A stretch of 64,000 nt of DNA from Njordibacter sp028825405 (GTDB lineage: Bacteria > Pseudomonadota > Gammaproteobacteria > Pseudomonadales > Balneatricaceae). Positions within the stretch are counted from its first letter, which is position 1, and every line of letters begins with the position of its first letter. The notes beneath the pieces were generated by a model. The model did not search any database and was not told the DNA's origin. It worked only from the letters and a program-made list of their open reading frames with translations. Made by a program: the position numbers and the translations under genes. Below, piece after piece: positions 1-9,804 of the stretch. Location: assembly GCF_047730065.1 (NCBI RefSeq), contig NZ_CP159829.1:2604001-2668000 (forward strand), given 5' to 3'.

Positions 1-789
1 GGCGGCACACAATTCGTCGGTGGTAACAGTAATCACTTCATCAACATACTGCTGGGCAAGTTCAAAGTTTAGCTTACCCACTTGAGCTACAGCAACTCCC
101 TCAGCAAAGGTACCTACTTCAGGCAAGATCAGCCGTTCACCCGCATCTAGGGCGACTTTTAAACAACAAGCATCTTCGGGTTCTACCCCAATGATCTTAA
201 TATCTGGACGCAAGTACTTAATGTAAACAGACATACCTGCAATTAACCCACCTCCACCCACCGGCACAAATATGGCGTCAACATGGCCTTGAACTTGCCG
301 CAATAATTCCACAGCCACAGTGCCTTGCCCTGCAATCACATGCTCATCATCAAAAGGATGGATATATACCAAGCCTTGGTCAGCCACTAAGGTTAATGAA
401 TACGCATAAGCTTGAGCAAATGAATCACCATGTAATATGACCTCAGCTCCTAAAGCTCTGACAGAACTCACCTTAATGTCTGGGGTAGTCTTAGGCATGA
501 CGATGGTGGCATTAATACCTAAGTACTTAGCCGACATGGCCACACCTTGGGCATGGTTACCCGCCGAAGCAGCCACTAAACCACTGGCCTGCTGCGCCTG
601 ACTTAACTGTGAAATGCAGTTATAGGCCCCTCGAATTTTGAAAGAGTAGATCGGCTGTAAGTCTTCTCGCTTAAACAGAATATTGTTGTCCATCCGTTTC
701 GAAAGGCTGCGCGCCGGGCTCACAGGCGTTTCAACAGCCACATCATAAACATTGGCTGATAAAATTTTCTTAATATAACGATGGGGCAT
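1..789 (-). CDS. ilvA: Threonine ammonia-lyase (threonine dehydratase), 3' end outside window
   Basis: PLP enzyme that deaminates L-threonine to 2-oxobutanoate, the committed step to isoleucine. The frame is open for 263 codons from an ATG at 789 to the left edge, so the catalytic N-terminal half is present and the C-terminal ACT-type regulatory domain of IlvA (about 500 residues in total) lies outside. Seen: the lysine-bearing motif SFKIRGAYN near residue 48, the ASAGNHAQG motif and the phosphate-binding glycine loop PVGGGGL. It is divergent from rpiA, an arrangement known in Pseudomonas. The catabolic TdcB enzyme would be shorter; the biosynthetic form is favoured by the MPHRYIKKIL-type N-terminus, but the missing C-terminus would settle it. 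Confidence 0.9.
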   Translation of the reverse strand, partial: MPHRYIKKILSANVYDVAVETPVSPARSLSKRMDNNILFKREDLQPIYSFKIRGAYNCISQLSQAQQASGLVAASAGNHAQGVAMSAKYLGINATIVMPKTTPDIKVSSVRALGAEVILHGDSFAQAYAYSLTLVADQGLVYIHPFDDEHVIAGQGTVAVELLRQVQGHVDAIFVPVGGGGLIAGMSVYIKYLRPDIKIIGVEPEDACCLKVALDAGERLILPEVGTFAEGVAVAQVGKLNFELAQQYVDEVITVTTDELCAA

Positions 790-901
790 ATTATTTTTCT
801 CGTGCGGTAAAATATTTTCACAACGTATAGACCGTCTAACTCAGGTGATCATCTTAATGGTAGAAGCAACTAGCGTCTACATTGTGCGAGGTAAATTACT
901 G

Positions 902-907
902 TATAAT
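902..907 (+). promoter_or_regulatory. Candidate -10 box for rpiA
   Basis: A perfect TATAAT sits 31 bp before the chosen rpiA start. A transcript starting about 7 bp downstream would exclude the upstream in-frame starts at 882 (TTG) and 909 (ATG). No convincing -35 box is seen, so the assignment is tentative. Confidence 0.4.
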
Positions 908-938
908 CATGACATTAGTATCCAAAGTGACCCTGTCC

Positions 939-1610
939 ATGAATCAAAACGAGTTAAAGCAAGCGGTAGCCCAAGCCGCCATAGACCATATTGTGCCTCA
1001 ACTTAAGCAAGAATCAATTGTTGGGGTCGGTACTGGATCGACTGCAAACTACTTTATTGATGCCCTGGCTGGTATCAAACACAGTTTTGATTCTGCAGTG
1101 GCAAGTTCTGAAGCCACCGCTGAGCGTCTAAAAAGTCACGGCATCAGTGTCCTAGAACTTAATGTTGTACCACACATGAGCTTTTATGTTGATGGTGCTG
1201 ATGAAACCAACGAAAACCTGCATTTGATCAAAGGTGGTGGCGGGGCTTTAACGCGGGAAAAAATTGTTGCAGCCGTGGCAGAAACTTTTGTGTGCATTGC
1301 CGATGAGTCAAAACTAGTTGACGTCTTGGGTGAGTTTCCACTGCCCGTAGAGGTGATCCCTATGGCACGCAGTTATGTGGCCCGCAAGTTAGTAGGTCTA
1401 GGTGGTGAACCTGAATGGCGGCAAGATTTTGTAACTGATAATGGCAACCTGATCCTAGACGTTTATGGTTTAGATATTGTTGACCCCAAAGGTCTCGAAC
1501 AACAGATTAACCAACTGACAGGCGTAGTCACCAATGGATTATTTGCACAGCGTCCGGCAGATATTTTATTTTTAGGCACTACACAAGGCGTTAAAACACT
1601 GCATCGTTAA
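939..1610 (+). CDS. rpiA: Ribose-5-phosphate isomerase A
   Basis: Interconverts ribose 5-phosphate and ribulose 5-phosphate in the pentose phosphate pathway. The 223-residue product matches the usual RpiA length (about 220). Seen: the N-terminal GVGTGSTA phosphate-binding loop, the DGADE motif carrying the catalytic aspartates, and KGGGGALTREK. The start ATG at 939 (MNQNELKQ) aligns with family N-termini; the frame is open further upstream but those starts precede the likely transcription start. The 3' end overlaps the convergent serA stop by 4 bp, so the two transcripts run into each other with no terminator between them. Confidence 0.95.
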   Translation: MNQNELKQAVAQAAIDHIVPQLKQESIVGVGTGSTANYFIDALAGIKHSFDSAVASSEATAERLKSHGISVLELNVVPHMSFYVDGADETNENLHLIKGGGGALTREKIVAAVAETFVCIADESKLVDVLGEFPLPVEVIPMARSYVARKLVGLGGEPEWRQDFVTDNGNLILDVYGLDIVDPKGLEQQINQLTGVVTNGLFAQRPADILFLGTTQGVKTLHR

Positions 1611-2845
1611 ATCAATATACGACAGCTAATGGTGCCACTTACCTGTTTAAGCTTGCCTAAAGCGAGTTCTGAGCAACTGGCATCGACATCAATCACCACA
1701 TAGCCCACTTTTTCATTCGTGTTCAAATACTGGCCAGAAATGTTAATACTATTTTCAGAAAACACATTGTTAATTTGCGACAATACACCCGGCATGTTGT
1801 CATGAATGTGTAATAACCGGTGGGTATTTTCATGACTGGGTAATGACACTTCTGGAAAGTTAACGGCAGAAAGTGAAGTGCCATTATCACAGTAGCGAAT
1901 CAGTTTATCAGCAACTTCGACCCCTATATTGACTTGAGCTTCAACCGTTGAACCTCCAATGTGAGGCGTTAATATGACATTATCAAGACCCCTTAACGGA
2001 GAAAAGAACTCGTCTTTGTTAGAGCGAGGCTCCACAGGGAACACATCAATAGCGGCTCCAAGTAACTTGCCATTGTTAAGACAACTGGCCAAGGCTTCAA
2101 TGTCGACGACCGTGCCACGAGAAGCGTTTATGATAATGGCTCCATCTTTCATTTGGGCAAACTGCTTAGGACCCATTAAACAATGAGTGGAAGGTGTTTC
2201 TGGCACGTGTAAAGTTACGATATCAGCTTCACCAAGGAGCTCTGCTAAGCTGCCACACGCATTGGCGTTGCCTAAACTCAACTTCGTAATTTGATCATAA
2301 TATATGACTTCCATGCCCATCGATTCAGCCATGATCCCAAGTTGTGAGCCAATAGACCCATAACCAACAACACCCAACTTTTTACCACGTATTTCAAACG
2401 ATTGATGGGCCGACTTAAGCCATTGACCTCGATGCGCCTTAGCATTTTTTTCTGGAATACCCCGCAGCAACAATACAGCCTCAGCAATGACTAACTCTGC
2501 CACGCTGCGAGTATTGCTATAGGGAGCATTGAACACAGGAATACCTAGTTCCAATGCAGCTACTAGGTCGACTTGGTTAGTCCCTATACAAAAACAACCG
2601 ATGGCCATTAGTTTTTGCGCTTGCTCTAATACCTGTCGAGTTAATTGAGTGCGTGATCGAATGCCGACAAAATGAGCATCTTTTAATACTTCAACCAGCT
2701 CACTTTCTGGCAAGGCAGTGGTGTAAAAATGAATGTTATCAAAACCGTCGGACTGCAAAGCTTGCACTGCGGATTGATGCACACCCTCTAATAAAACAAT
2801 TTTAATATTTTGTTTTTTTAAGGAAATCTGTTGCACTGGGGTCAA
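1607..2845 (-). CDS. serA: D-3-phosphoglycerate dehydrogenase
   Basis: First step of serine biosynthesis: oxidises 3-phosphoglycerate with NAD+. 412 residues, the E. coli SerA type (410). Domains in order: substrate-binding domain with GCFCIGTNQVDL and FNAPYSNTRSVAE, a Rossmann NAD-binding domain (GYGSIGSQLG near residue 160), the catalytic Arg/Glu/His region (INASRGTVVD, TPHIGGST), then a C-terminal ACT domain (about 340-412) that in the family mediates serine feedback inhibition. The start is TTG at 2845, preceded by AAAGG at 8 bp; no ATG fits the family N-terminus. The 3' end overlaps rpiA. Confidence 0.96.
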   Translation of the reverse strand: MTPVQQISLKKQNIKIVLLEGVHQSAVQALQSDGFDNIHFYTTALPESELVEVLKDAHFVGIRSRTQLTRQVLEQAQKLMAIGCFCIGTNQVDLVAALELGIPVFNAPYSNTRSVAELVIAEAVLLLRGIPEKNAKAHRGQWLKSAHQSFEIRGKKLGVVGYGSIGSQLGIMAESMGMEVIYYDQITKLSLGNANACGSLAELLGEADIVTLHVPETPSTHCLMGPKQFAQMKDGAIIINASRGTVVDIEALASCLNNGKLLGAAIDVFPVEPRSNKDEFFSPLRGLDNVILTPHIGGSTVEAQVNIGVEVADKLIRYCDNGTSLSAVNFPEVSLPSHENTHRLLHIHDNMPGVLSQINNVFSENSINISGQYLNTNEKVGYVVIDVDASCSELALGKLKQVSGTISCRILI

Positions 2846-2932
2846 GGGGATGCCTTTCGAATGGATGGAGGTATGAATCTAAAGGCGACCATTATATTAC
2901 CATATGCGACGCATTAGTAGTCTTGCGGGTAT

Positions 2933-2968
2933 AAAAAAGCCCCTAAACCTTTCGGGTTTAAGGGCTTT
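2933..2968 (-). terminator. Rho-independent terminator after pnp
   Basis: On the minus strand a GC-rich stem (GCCCTTAAACC / GGTTTAGGGGC, one unpaired base) with a short loop is followed by six T. It lies about 50 bp after the pnp stop and before serA, so it closes the long metY-rimP...pnp operon. Confidence 0.85.
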
Positions 2969-3016
2969 CGTCAAAGTCTGAAGTGTTTCAGACTCACTGA
3001 GACTAAATCAGCCTAA

Positions 3017-5107
3017 TTAGGCTTCCATATCTTTCATAGACAGCTTAATGCGTCCACGTGCATCCACATCTAGAACCTTAACTTTGACTGTTTGGCCTTC
3101 TTCTAGGTAGTCAGTGACTTTCTCAACACGCTCACTTGAGATTTGAGAAATGTGTAACAAACCGTCTTTGCCAGGCAAAATGTTAATAAAGGCACCAAAG
3201 TCTACGATGCGTTCCACTTTACCTTCGTAGATGGCACCGACTTCGGCTTCTGCAGTAATCTCAAGAATTTTAGCTTCAGCTAATTCTGCAGCAGCTTTGT
3301 CATCAGCGTATACACGCACAGTTCCATCGTCTTCAATATCAATAGATGCGCCTGTCTCTTCACACAAACCACGAATAGTAGCACCGCCTTTACCAATCAC
3401 ATCACGGATCTTATCTTGGTCGATCTTGATGGTTTTCATGGTGGGAGCATTGTCATTCAATTCAGTGCGAGGAACCGCAATAACCTTGTTCATTTCGTCC
3501 AAGATATGGATACGTGCTTCATGAGCTTGCTCAAGAGCCATTTCCATAATCTCTTCGGTGATGCCTTGGATCTTGATATCCATTTGCAAAGCCGTGATAC
3601 CAGCTGCAGAACCTGCTACTTTAAAGTCCATGTCACCTAAGTGATCTTCATCACCTAAGATATCTGTTAATACAGCAAAGCCAGCATCTTCTTTAATCAA
3701 ACCCATAGCAATACCAGCCACAGGAGCTTTGATTGGCACGCCTGCGTCCATCAATGCTAAGGAAGCACCGCATACAGAGGCCATAGAACTAGACCCATTA
3801 GATTCAGTAATCTCTGAAACCACACGAATGGTGTAAGGGAATTCTTCTTGGCTTGGCAACATGGCTTGAATACCACGACGAGCCAAACGACCATGTCCAA
3901 TCTCACGTCGGCCAGGACCCATAAAACGGCCTGTTTCACCTACAGAATAACTAGGGAAGTTGTAGTGCAACATAAACGGATCTTTACGAGAACCTTCTAA
4001 GGCGTCGATGATCTGCTGATCTCTGCTCGTACCCAAGGTAGCCACTACGATAGACTGAGTTTCACCACGAGTGAACAATGAAGATCCGTGCGCCTTAGCT
4101 AATGTACCAATTTCTACGTTAATACCACGCACTGTTTTATTGTCGCGGCCATCAATACGTGGTTCACCTGCCACTACGCGTGAACGAACGGTGTGCTTTT
4201 CTAACTTACTCACCATACTTAATACGTCAGACTTTGAAGGTGACCCTTCATTATCACTGCATAGGGCTGCAACGGCTTGTGCCTTAACTTCACCTAAGCG
4301 GGTATAACGATCCATTTTATCGCTGATTTGGTAAGCTTCACCAACAGCATCGCCAACAGCCGCAGTTACTGAGGCCTTAAGGGAAGCGTCTTCTTGTTCA
4401 GCAACCCAATCCCAAGTTGGCTTCGCAGCTTGTGATGCAAATTCGCTAATGGCCGTAACCACAGCTTGCATTTCATCATGGGCAAACAACACCGCACCTA
4501 GCATCACGTCTTCACTGAGTTCTTTGGCTTCTGATTCAACCATCAACACAGCGTCAGCAGTACCGGCAACAACCATATCCAAATCTGATGTGGCTTGAGC
4601 TTCAAAACTTGGGTTAAGTTGGTAACCCGCATCTTCAGAATATGAAACACGCGCTGCACCAATTGGACCCGCAAAAGGAATGCCCGAGATGGCTAAAGCT
4701 GCTGAAGTGCCGATTAAGGCAGCAATATCTGTGTCGTTTTGCTTATCAGCAGAGACAACGGTACAAATAACCTGTACTTCGTTCATGAATCCCTTAGGGA
4801 ACAAAGGTCGAATCGGACGGTCGATCAAGCGACTGGTTAAAGTCTCTTTTTCAGATGGACGCGCTTCACGCTTAAAGAAACCACCAGGGATTTTACCCAC
4901 AGCATAGGTTTTTTCTTGGTAATGCACAGAAAGGGGGAAGAAACCCTGATCAGGCTTTGCTGTTTTAGCACCGACAACGGCCACTAAAACTTGGATTGCA
5001 TCATCGATGGTGACCAGCACCGCGCCAGAGGCTTGACGCGCAATCCGACCTGTTTCTAGGGTTACAGATTGCTGACCGTATTGAAATGTTTTGGTAATGA
5101 TAGACAT
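3017..5107 (-). CDS. pnp: Polyribonucleotide nucleotidyltransferase (PNPase)
   Basis: 3'-5' phosphorolytic exoribonuclease, a trimer and a degradosome component in relatives. 696 residues. Two RNase PH domains (about 10-230 and 310-540, with FMGPGRREIGHG and the SITESNGSSSMASVCG-type catalytic region), then KH (IRDVIGKGGATIRG) and S1 (VGAIYEGKVERIVDFGAFI) RNA-binding domains at the C-terminus. Start chosen at ATG 5107 (MSIITKTFQYG), with GGAGAG 7 bp upstream; the frame opens further upstream but family alignment begins here. Last gene of the operon after rpsO, with a structured 359-bp leader between them. Confidence 0.97.
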   Translation of the reverse strand: MSIITKTFQYGQQSVTLETGRIARQASGAVLVTIDDAIQVLVAVVGAKTAKPDQGFFPLSVHYQEKTYAVGKIPGGFFKREARPSEKETLTSRLIDRPIRPLFPKGFMNEVQVICTVVSADKQNDTDIAALIGTSAALAISGIPFAGPIGAARVSYSEDAGYQLNPSFEAQATSDLDMVVAGTADAVLMVESEAKELSEDVMLGAVLFAHDEMQAVVTAISEFASQAAKPTWDWVAEQEDASLKASVTAAVGDAVGEAYQISDKMDRYTRLGEVKAQAVAALCSDNEGSPSKSDVLSMVSKLEKHTVRSRVVAGEPRIDGRDNKTVRGINVEIGTLAKAHGSSLFTRGETQSIVVATLGTSRDQQIIDALEGSRKDPFMLHYNFPSYSVGETGRFMGPGRREIGHGRLARRGIQAMLPSQEEFPYTIRVVSEITESNGSSSMASVCGASLALMDAGVPIKAPVAGIAMGLIKEDAGFAVLTDILGDEDHLGDMDFKVAGSAAGITALQMDIKIQGITEEIMEMALEQAHEARIHILDEMNKVIAVPRTELNDNAPTMKTIKIDQDKIRDVIGKGGATIRGLCEETGASIDIEDDGTVRVYADDKAAAELAEAKILEITAEAEVGAIYEGKVERIVDFGAFINILPGKDGLLHISQISSERVEKVTDYLEEGQTVKVKVLDVDARGRIKLSMKDMEA

Positions 5108-5217
5108 ATATCTCTCCATAAAATAAAGAATCTGTAAGCAACTGAGCGATCTAATCCACCAGTACACTTATTAACTCGGTTTAGGTTTCAGCTTAACCTT
5201 TGCTTTATCACCAAGCG

Positions 5218-5297
5218 AATAAGAGTACGGGCCGACCCTCTCTTATTGTTTACAGTCAAAACCACAAAGGCTAAGTAACCACATGGTCACCTAGCCT
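5218..5297 (-). promoter_or_regulatory. Double hairpin in the pnp leader
   Basis: The 359-bp gap 5108-5466 between rpsO and pnp holds two strong stems when read on the minus strand. Stem A pairs 5285-5297 with 5268-5280 (13 bp including two G-U, loop of 4). Stem B pairs 5240-5247 with 5218-5225 (8 bp) and has an inner GGG/CCC stem. In E. coli the rpsO-pnp spacer carries an RNase III-cleaved stem through which PNPase represses itself. The same role here is inference. No clear rpsO terminator is seen in this gap. Confidence 0.55.
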
Positions 5298-5466
5298 CTA
5301 TGCTGCCATGGGAACAAGTTGCCCAGGCATTTTAAATTGAAAATTAAAGTAGATGACTAGCGTTAAACCAAAAGAGTCCTAAAAGACACCGCTTGTATCA
5401 AGCTAATGTAAACTTTTACTCCGTCTTAGGGGCATAACATTAGGCACGCCACCTTAAAGTCAATTT

Positions 5467-5736
5467 TTAGCGGCGCAGGCCTAGACGACCAATAAGCGTA
5501 GCATAACGCACAGCGTCTTTACGATTCAGGTAGTCTAATAACTTACGACGCTGGTTCACCATACGGATCAAACCACGACGGGAGTGGTGATCATGGTGAT
5601 GCTCTTTAAAGTGACTTTGCAGTGCCAGAATATTCGAAGTTAATAATGCAACCTGAACTTCTGGTGAACCTGTGTCGCCTTCGGCAGTTTGGTAATCTGC
5701 TACAACAGCAGCTTTTTCAACGGCAGTTAATGCCAT
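5467..5736 (-). CDS. rpsO: 30S ribosomal protein S15
   Basis: Primary 16S rRNA-binding protein of the small-subunit platform. 89 residues, the exact family length, with the conserved DTGSPEVQVALLT, HHHDHHSRRGL and RRKLLDYL segments. ATG at 5736 has GGAGAA 7 bp upstream. In E. coli S15 represses its own mRNA through a pseudoknot overlapping the ribosome site; the 104-bp gap to truB (5737-5840) is long enough for such a leader but no fold was proven. Confidence 0.98.
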   Translation of the reverse strand: MALTAVEKAAVVADYQTAEGDTGSPEVQVALLTSNILALQSHFKEHHHDHHSRRGLIRMVNQRRKLLDYLNRKDAVRYATLIGRLGLRR

Positions 5737-5840
5737 GGTAATTCTCCAATAATTAATATGCCCACTAGCTTCGTGATTGAGAGCTAAGGGTTAGTTAACG
5801 TTCACACCGTGCATATTTACAGCGGAACTCAAATGAAGGC

Positions 5841-6818
5841 CTAAGTGCTCATTAAGCGTTTGGCTTTTAAGCGACCTTCGGGTTGCACTTCAGCTAAACC
5901 AATAAAGGCAGTCGCATCAGACGCAAGCGAGTTGTACACTCGCACCACATCAAAGGGGGCGTATTCAGTGGCATGGTCTATAACCTTACCTTGCTGCAAC
6001 GCCTCAATTTCATGGGCGGGTAATTGTACAGCATTTAATGATAAAACGGCAGTATCTGCTGGTATTAATAGTTGATCTAGCATTGAAAAAGCGGGAGTGA
6101 TGTCGGGCCACTGGCCTGCTTCGACTACTTGACCCTGAGTAGCCTCATCAATAATGCCTTGTAAATCCTCTAAAGTAACCATCTGCTCAGCCACAAAAGG
6201 GCCCGCCTGCAGGCGCCTTAATTGTGCCACGTGAGCACCACAATCCAGCGCCAGTCCCAAATCTTCCACAATACTGCGTATATAAGTGCCTTTAGTGCAG
6301 CTGATGTCCATTCGAACTTGGCTATACTTAAAGCTCAGCAGTTCTAGGTTATGAATGGTTACTTGCCGAGGCTTAACGGCCACCGTTTTACCTGCCCTGG
6401 CTAGCTTATACAAAGGCTGGCCTTGGTGTTTAAGCGCAGAAAACATGGAAGGGACTTGACTAATAAGACCACGAAACTGGGGTAGTTGGGCTTCAACGTC
6501 TGTCACAGTAATATGCTCACAGGGCTTAGTTTCCACCACCTTGCCATCAGCATCACTGGAATCAGTGCGCACACCCAGTTGCGCAGTCGTCTGGTAACGC
6601 TTATCAGCATCCAATAGAAACTGACTAAACTTGGTGGCTTCACCTAAACAAATAGGCAAAAGCCCTGTAGCTAGGGGGTCTAAAGAACCTGTATGACCCG
6701 CTTTACGGGCCCCAAACATCCGTTTAACCCGCTGCAGAGCATGATTTGAACTCATGCCTGTAGGCTTGTCTAAAATAAGGATACCGTTGATTAAACGACC
6801 TTTGGGCTGACGTGCCAT
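5841..6818 (-). CDS. truB: tRNA pseudouridine-55 synthase
   Basis: Forms pseudouridine 55 in the T-loop of tRNAs. 325 residues (E. coli 314). The N-terminal LILDKPTGMSSN motif and the catalytic-aspartate motif GHTGSLDPLATG (Asp near residue 47) are intact, followed by ATKFSQFLLDADKRY and the C-terminal PUA-like part. Lies 6 bp after rbfA in the operon, so probably translationally coupled. Confidence 0.97.
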   Translation of the reverse strand: MARQPKGRLINGILILDKPTGMSSNHALQRVKRMFGARKAGHTGSLDPLATGLLPICLGEATKFSQFLLDADKRYQTTAQLGVRTDSSDADGKVVETKPCEHITVTDVEAQLPQFRGLISQVPSMFSALKHQGQPLYKLARAGKTVAVKPRQVTIHNLELLSFKYSQVRMDISCTKGTYIRSIVEDLGLALDCGAHVAQLRRLQAGPFVAEQMVTLEDLQGIIDEATQGQVVEAGQWPDITPAFSMLDQLLIPADTAVLSLNAVQLPAHEIEALQQGKVIDHATEYAPFDVVRVYNSLASDATAFIGLAEVQPEGRLKAKRLMST

Positions 6819-6824
6819 TAGGAC

Positions 6825-7211
6825 TTATTCGACATTAGAGCCCTGCTCTGGGTCTGACGCCCGAGCCTGGTCAATCAAGTTGCTTAGATAATTACCCCGA
6901 GACAAACTATCGTCAAAATGAAAGCGCAAAGTTGGTACAATGCGTAACTTCATGCGTTGGCCGAGTTGGCTACGCAAAAAACCAGAGGCATTGTTAAGCG
7001 CCTTCACTGACTCAGTAATCTCTTGCTGATCTTCGCCACCATTTAAAACCGTCACAAACACCTTAGCGTGAGAAAGATCACGGGATACTTCTACAGCACT
7101 CACTGTGGCCATGCCCACGCGAGGGTCTTTCACCTCACGCTGGATTAAGGCCGCTAGCTCTCGCTGAATTTGGTCTGCCACACGCTGGGTGCGGCTATAT
7201 TCTTGTGCCAT
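6825..7211 (-). CDS. rbfA: Ribosome-binding factor A
   Basis: Binds the 30S subunit during late 16S maturation and is needed for cold adaptation in relatives. 128 residues, single KH-like fold: SRTQRVADQIQRELA at the N-terminus, VKDPRVGMATVSAVEVSRDLSHAKVFV in the middle (quoted only in part) and LRFHFDDS near the end. ATG at 7211. Situated between infB (9-bp gap) and truB (6-bp gap). Confidence 0.96.
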   Translation of the reverse strand: MAQEYSRTQRVADQIQRELAALIQREVKDPRVGMATVSAVEVSRDLSHAKVFVTVLNGGEDQQEITESVKALNNASGFLRSQLGQRMKLRIVPTLRFHFDDSLSRGNYLSNLIDQARASDPEQGSNVE

Positions 7212-7220
7212 GATCAGCCC

Positions 7221-9773
7221 TTACAAGCTACGCTCAATTTCAATAGTGTCAAAGACTTCGATCTGGTCACCCACACGCACATCGTTGTAGCTCTTCACTC
7301 CAATGCCACACTCAATACCGTTACGAACATCCGTAACTGCATCTTTGTGACGGCGCAAGGACTCCAACTCACCTTGATAGATAACGACATTATCTCTTAG
7401 TACACGAATAGGCTTACTACGATGAACAGTGCCTTCAGTCACCATACATCCCGCAATTTGGCCTAACTTAGGCGAACGGAACACTTCACGCACTTCAGCT
7501 ATACCCACGATAGATTCACGTAATTCAGGTGCCAGCATACCCGATAGCGCGGCTTTAACATCGTTAATAATGTCGTAAATAACACTGTAGTAACGCAGAT
7601 CAATGCCTTCTTTTTCAATTAAAGCCTTGGCAGGTGTGTCGGCGCGCACATTAAAACCAAAGATCACTGCATTGGATGCGACGGCAAGGTTAACATCAGA
7701 CTCAGCGATACCACCCACACCACTAGAGACAACTTGCACCTTCACTTCTTCTGTCCCAATATCCATGAGGGAACTGGTTAAAGCTTCCAAAGAGCCACGC
7801 ACGTCTGTCTTCAGTACAACATTTAAAACAGAGGCTTGGTTTTTACCCATGTTCTCAAACATAGCATCTAATTTAGAGGCTTGCTGACGGGCTAGTTTCA
7901 CATCACGGTATTTGCCTTGACGGAATAAAGCTACTTCGCGGGCTTTCTTTTCATCAGCCACTACTGCAAAGTCTTCACCCGAATCCGGAGTACCACCCAA
8001 ACCTAGAATTTCTACAGGGATAGAAGGACCCGCAGTCGTAATTGGCTTACCATTTTCATCCAACATGGCCCGTACACGACCGAACTGTTGTCCTGCCAGC
8101 ACAATATCACCTTTCTTTAAGGTGCCATTTTGAATCAATATAGTGGCCACAGAACCACGGCCTTTATCAAGGCGGGCTTCCACGACAACACCCTTGGCTG
8201 GAGCTTCTGGCACAGCCGTAAGCTCTAACACTTCAGCTTCAAGTAAAACCGCATCAAGCAAGGCTTCAATGCCCTCACCTGTCTTGGCTGAAACTGGAAT
8301 AAACTGAGTTTCACCGCCCCAATCTTCTGGCACTACTTCACGGCTAGATAACTCGGTCTTTACCCGATCAGGATCTGCACCTTCTTTGTCCATTTTATTA
8401 ATGGCTACAATCAAGGGCACTCCTGCTGCTTTGGCATGCTGCACCGCTTCTTCTGTTTGAGGCATCACACCATCGTCTGCTGCAACCACTAGGATCACGA
8501 TATCTGTTGCCTTAGCACCACGGGCGCGCATCGCTGTAAACGCTGCGTGTCCGGGCGTATCTAGGAAGGTCACCATACCTTTGTCAGTTTTAACGTGGTA
8601 AGCACCAATGTGCTGAGTAATACCACCCGATTCACCAAAAGCCACTTTGGTGGAACGTATAGAGTCCAAAAGCGAAGTTTTACCATGGTCAACGTGGCCC
8701 ATTACCGTCACTACAGGAGCGCGGGTAATCTCATTACCTTCGTAATTAATGCTTTCAACGACCTCTGTTTCAATAGCATCGTCCATCACCAACTTCACTG
8801 TATGACCCATTTCTTCAACCACGATGGTTGCTGTATCTTGGTCAATGACTTGGTTGATGGTTGCCATGGCACCCATGTTAAACATCACTTTAATCACTTC
8901 AGCAGCCTTCACTTTCATACGCTGAGCTAGATCAGCTACAGTGATTGACTCGGGTAAATTGACTTCATAAACAACCTTCTCAGTAGGCACTGCAAAAGCA
9001 TGCTCACCATTACCAGAGCGTTTAGGCGCTGCTAACTTACCTTTGCTGCGTGAGGCTTTACCTCGACTGCGGTCATCACGCCCACTAATAGTGCGACCCT
9101 TGCCTTTGCCCTTGCCTGCAGGGGCACCACCACGGGGCTTATCTGGGGAAGTAAACGTCTTTTGATGAGCCGGTTTTTTCTTAGCATCTTCAGTCGCCTT
9201 TTGACGGGCCACCTCAGCATCTGCTGCCACTTTTGCTGCTACAGCATCTGCGTCTGATTTAGCTTTGTCTGCATCATCTGCAGTATCTATGACTGCAACA
9301 TTGGTGTCAGCACTCGTTACAGCTTCAGCCACCTCAGTAGCTTTGACTGCGGCAGCTTCTGTAGCCAACTTCACATCAGCGTCTGCCTTTACTTGAGCCA
9401 CTTCACCTGCTTTACGGGCTGCTAGCTCCACTTTTTCTGCTTCGATCACAGCCGCCTGATCGTCTTCTTCAGACTTAACATAGGTGCGCTTTTTACGCAC
9501 TTCAACGTTAACCGTGCGCTTTCCTGCCGCACCTGCAACTTTCAGAGTACTGGTGGTCTTGCGCCGCAGTGTAATTTTCTTTGGCCCATCAGCATTATCA
9601 CCTTCTCCCCCATGGGCTTTTTGCAAGTGAGATAAAAGTGACTTACGTTCTTCATCTGATACTGCATCGGTTGCTGCACGGCGAGTAAGGCCCGCTTCTT
9701 CCATTTGGTTGAGTAAACGCTCAACTGGGACACCTACCTTCTCGGCTAGGGTGTTGACAGTTTGGTCTGTCAT
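7221..9773 (-). CDS. infB: Translation initiation factor IF-2
   Basis: GTPase that places initiator tRNA on the 30S subunit. 850 residues from the preferred start. Order: IF2_N domain (about 1-50), a long Ala/Lys/Asp-rich and then Gly/Lys/Arg-rich linker (about 70-260), a second IF2_N-like domain (about 275-325), the GTPase domain with GHVDHGKT (about 359-366), DTPGH and NKMD, then beta-barrel and C-terminal initiator-tRNA-binding domains. Two ATGs, 9779 and 9773, are candidates: AGGAGA is only 2 bp from the first and 8 bp from the second (MTDQTVNTL), which also aligns with E. coli. An internal start for a shorter IF2 form is possible but not shown. Confidence 0.97.
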   Translation of the reverse strand: MTDQTVNTLAEKVGVPVERLLNQMEEAGLTRRAATDAVSDEERKSLLSHLQKAHGGEGDNADGPKKITLRRKTTSTLKVAGAAGKRTVNVEVRKKRTYVKSEEDDQAAVIEAEKVELAARKAGEVAQVKADADVKLATEAAAVKATEVAEAVTSADTNVAVIDTADDADKAKSDADAVAAKVAADAEVARQKATEDAKKKPAHQKTFTSPDKPRGGAPAGKGKGKGRTISGRDDRSRGKASRSKGKLAAPKRSGNGEHAFAVPTEKVVYEVNLPESITVADLAQRMKVKAAEVIKVMFNMGAMATINQVIDQDTATIVVEEMGHTVKLVMDDAIETEVVESINYEGNEITRAPVVTVMGHVDHGKTSLLDSIRSTKVAFGESGGITQHIGAYHVKTDKGMVTFLDTPGHAAFTAMRARGAKATDIVILVVAADDGVMPQTEEAVQHAKAAGVPLIVAINKMDKEGADPDRVKTELSSREVVPEDWGGETQFIPVSAKTGEGIEALLDAVLLEAEVLELTAVPEAPAKGVVVEARLDKGRGSVATILIQNGTLKKGDIVLAGQQFGRVRAMLDENGKPITTAGPSIPVEILGLGGTPDSGEDFAVVADEKKAREVALFRQGKYRDVKLARQQASKLDAMFENMGKNQASVLNVVLKTDVRGSLEALTSSLMDIGTEEVKVQVVSSGVGGIAESDVNLAVASNAVIFGFNVRADTPAKALIEKEGIDLRYYSVIYDIINDVKAALSGMLAPELRESIVGIAEVREVFRSPKLGQIAGCMVTEGTVHRSKPIRVLRDNVVIYQGELESLRRHKDAVTDVRNGIECGIGVKSYNDVRVGDQIEVFDTIEIERSL

Positions 9774-9804
9774 AATCATATTCTCCTGTCGGTCGGGCTA
9801 TGGC

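Noticed and set aside
8595..8930. 111-codon frame opposite infB
   Set aside because: Antisense to the conserved IF-2 GTPase domain, no ribosome site or homology.
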